Assembly (NCBI GenBank): GCA_945903925.1
Contig: CAMDPJ010000108.1
Span: 1-7,873, forward strand
DNA from: Chryseobacterium gleum
GTDB taxonomy: Bacteria; Bacteroidota; Bacteroidia; Flavobacteriales_C; GCA-002722245
Length of the DNA: 7,873 nt
Direction: 5' to 3'
Made by a program: the position numbers and the translations under genes. Below are positions 7,001 through 7,873 of this stretch, one piece after another. The notes beneath the pieces are model-generated. The model worked only from the letters and a program-made list of their open reading frames with translations. It made no database searches and was not told where the DNA came from. The number at the start of each line of letters is the position of its first letter. Within the stretch, counting starts at the first letter, position 1.

Positions 7001-7045
7001 GGTCTCACCCCAGCCCTCTCCTTTGGAGCGGGCTGGGGTGAGACC
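7001..7045. repeat. GC-rich extragenic palindrome (perfect 16-bp arms)
   Basis: The arms 7001-7016 (GGTCTCACCCCAGCCC) and 7030-7045 are perfect inverted copies. Four more pairs (CTCC/GGAG) close on a TTT loop after one mismatch, so nearly all 45 bases fold. It stands out against the AT-rich surroundings and resembles the CTCACCCCAGCCCTCTCC repeats scattered between genes in many bacteria. It lies between two same-strand genes, touches the last base of the upstream TAG stop and ends 15 nt before the next ATG. The minus-strand sequence after it is A-rich, not T-rich, so it is not a standard terminator for that operon. It could instead protect or attenuate the mRNA. Confidence 0.85.
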
Positions 7046-7873
7046 TATTTCAATTTCACTTTAAAATCAAAGTCCCCTGTTAACTTACAATCTATACTAT
7101 AATCGCTATACACCTTCACGTAATCGGGATTTTTAACCGTATTAAACTTCGATACAATCATTATTTTACTGCTGTTAAACAAATGCTCCATTTTAGCAGC
7201 CGATACAGCGAAAGTAATGATAGAATGTGTTTTAGAACTTACCTTCCACTCGCCATTACTTTGCACCATATTGGCTGCGGCAACACTTCCATTCTTAAAA
7301 AGCGAATCTATTTTATTGCCACTTTGGTCTAATAAATAAATGGAAATATCGGCTGTAAATGGAAACCCATTGTCGCATACCAAAGAAAAAGTACCCTCTG
7401 TAAAAGCCTCATTAATATTCGATTTTGCCAATTTAAAATGGCTGCTGCTCGATAAAGTTAAATCGGCAGTCGCCATCGATAAGGGAATTTCAATATTCAT
7501 ATTTACATCTAGAGAAGTGCCTTCATACACGAAGTTAGGCGACGAAGCCATCACCTGTTGATAGGTAGGAATAGGTAAATTCTTATTTAGGTTCACATTT
7601 AAACCATAGCCCAATGAATCGGGGAAAATAGAAATCAACTGATCGATATTTGAGTTTCCTTTATTGAAAGCTAAAGCCACCGTGCTTGGGGTAACGGGAT
7701 AACTTCCGTTAGGCACATCTAAGGCTGCAGGAACATTTACAGGTGAGGAAATCAATGCACCACTTAGCACCGCATTGTTGTTGAACTTGCTGTTTTTGGA
7801 GGATAAATTAAGCACATCAATGCTCATTTCTGCCCCTAAGCCATTGGCAATTTCTAAATCAACTTTTACATCT
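7045..7873 (-). CDS. Probable exported beta-rich protein, 5' truncated by window
   Basis: The frame stays open to the right edge, through DVKVDLEIANGLGAE before the first internal Met (7825-7827), so that Met is not the real start. About 275 C-terminal residues are visible, ending at a TAG (7045-7047). The sequence is made of short beta strands with many Ser, Asn, Thr and Asp residues and few Cys: TADLTLSSSSHFKLAK, CDNGFPFTADISIYLLDQSG, KIDSLFKNGSVAAANMV and a final SIDCKLTGDFDFKVKLK. This suits an envelope or surface protein of Bacteroidota; the N-terminus that would show a signal peptide or lipobox is outside the window. I recall proteins of this style encoded next to DUF5723 barrels, but I do not recognise a named family and assign no function. 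Confidence 0.7.
   Translation of the reverse strand, partial: DVKVDLEIANGLGAEMSIDVLNLSSKNSKFNNNAVLSGALISSPVNVPAALDVPNGSYPVTPSTVALAFNKGNSNIDQLISIFPDSLGYGLNVNLNKNLPIPTYQQVMASSPNFVYEGTSLDVNMNIEIPLSMATADLTLSSSSHFKLAKSNINEAFTEGTFSLVCDNGFPFTADISIYLLDQSGNKIDSLFKNGSVAAANMVQSNGEWKVSSKTHSIITFAVSAAKMEHLFNSSKIMIVSKFNTVKNPDYVKVYSDYSIDCKLTGDFDFKVKLK

Overview
This window looks like ordinary chromosomal DNA of a member of the Bacteroidota. The evidence is AT-rich coding sequence, starts with no clear Shine-Dalgarno sequence, promoter-like TAnnTTTG boxes, and several protein types typical of that phylum: a fused E1 alpha/beta dehydrogenase, a lipocalin-like lipoprotein, a DUF5723-like outer-membrane protein, and an AraC regulator with an N-terminal HMA-like domain. 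I cannot place the genus. No phage, transposase, CRISPR array, tRNA or rRNA is visible, and no gene-free stretch exceeds 300 bases.

Layout. (1) Positions 1-715 (+): the 3' end of an unrecognised gene overlaps, through TAATG, a small lipocalin-like lipoprotein. (2) Positions 716-907: a spacer with a weak promoter candidate. (3) Positions 908-4968 (+): a tight three-gene operon encoding an 807-residue fused 2-oxo-acid dehydrogenase E1 (alpha then beta), MurQ (N-acetylmuramic acid 6-phosphate etherase) and a class I SAM-dependent methyltransferase-like protein. The gaps are 2 nt and 0 nt. (4) Positions 4969-5134: a convergent spacer dominated by a 106-bp inverted repeat of the CGTCATTGCGAGG...CGAAGCAA kind. 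(5) Positions 5135-7873 (-), read right to left: a 5'-incomplete, probably exported beta-rich protein, a GC-rich extragenic hairpin, a DUF5723-like outer-membrane beta-barrel protein, and an AraC-family regulator whose N-terminal half looks like a metal-binding HMA domain that has lost one of its two cysteines.

How the genes work together. The plus-strand operon joins central carbon metabolism (oxidative decarboxylation of a 2-oxo acid) to peptidoglycan recycling (MurQ makes GlcNAc-6-P and D-lactate). Any biochemical link is only an inference. The minus-strand cluster looks like an envelope module: a secreted partner and a barrel, followed by a regulator that may have its own promoter.

I found no convincing new defence or mobile system. 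The points most worth a second look are the degenerate HMA-AraC regulator, the unusual E1-murQ-methyltransferase operon, and the two unrelated extragenic palindromes.
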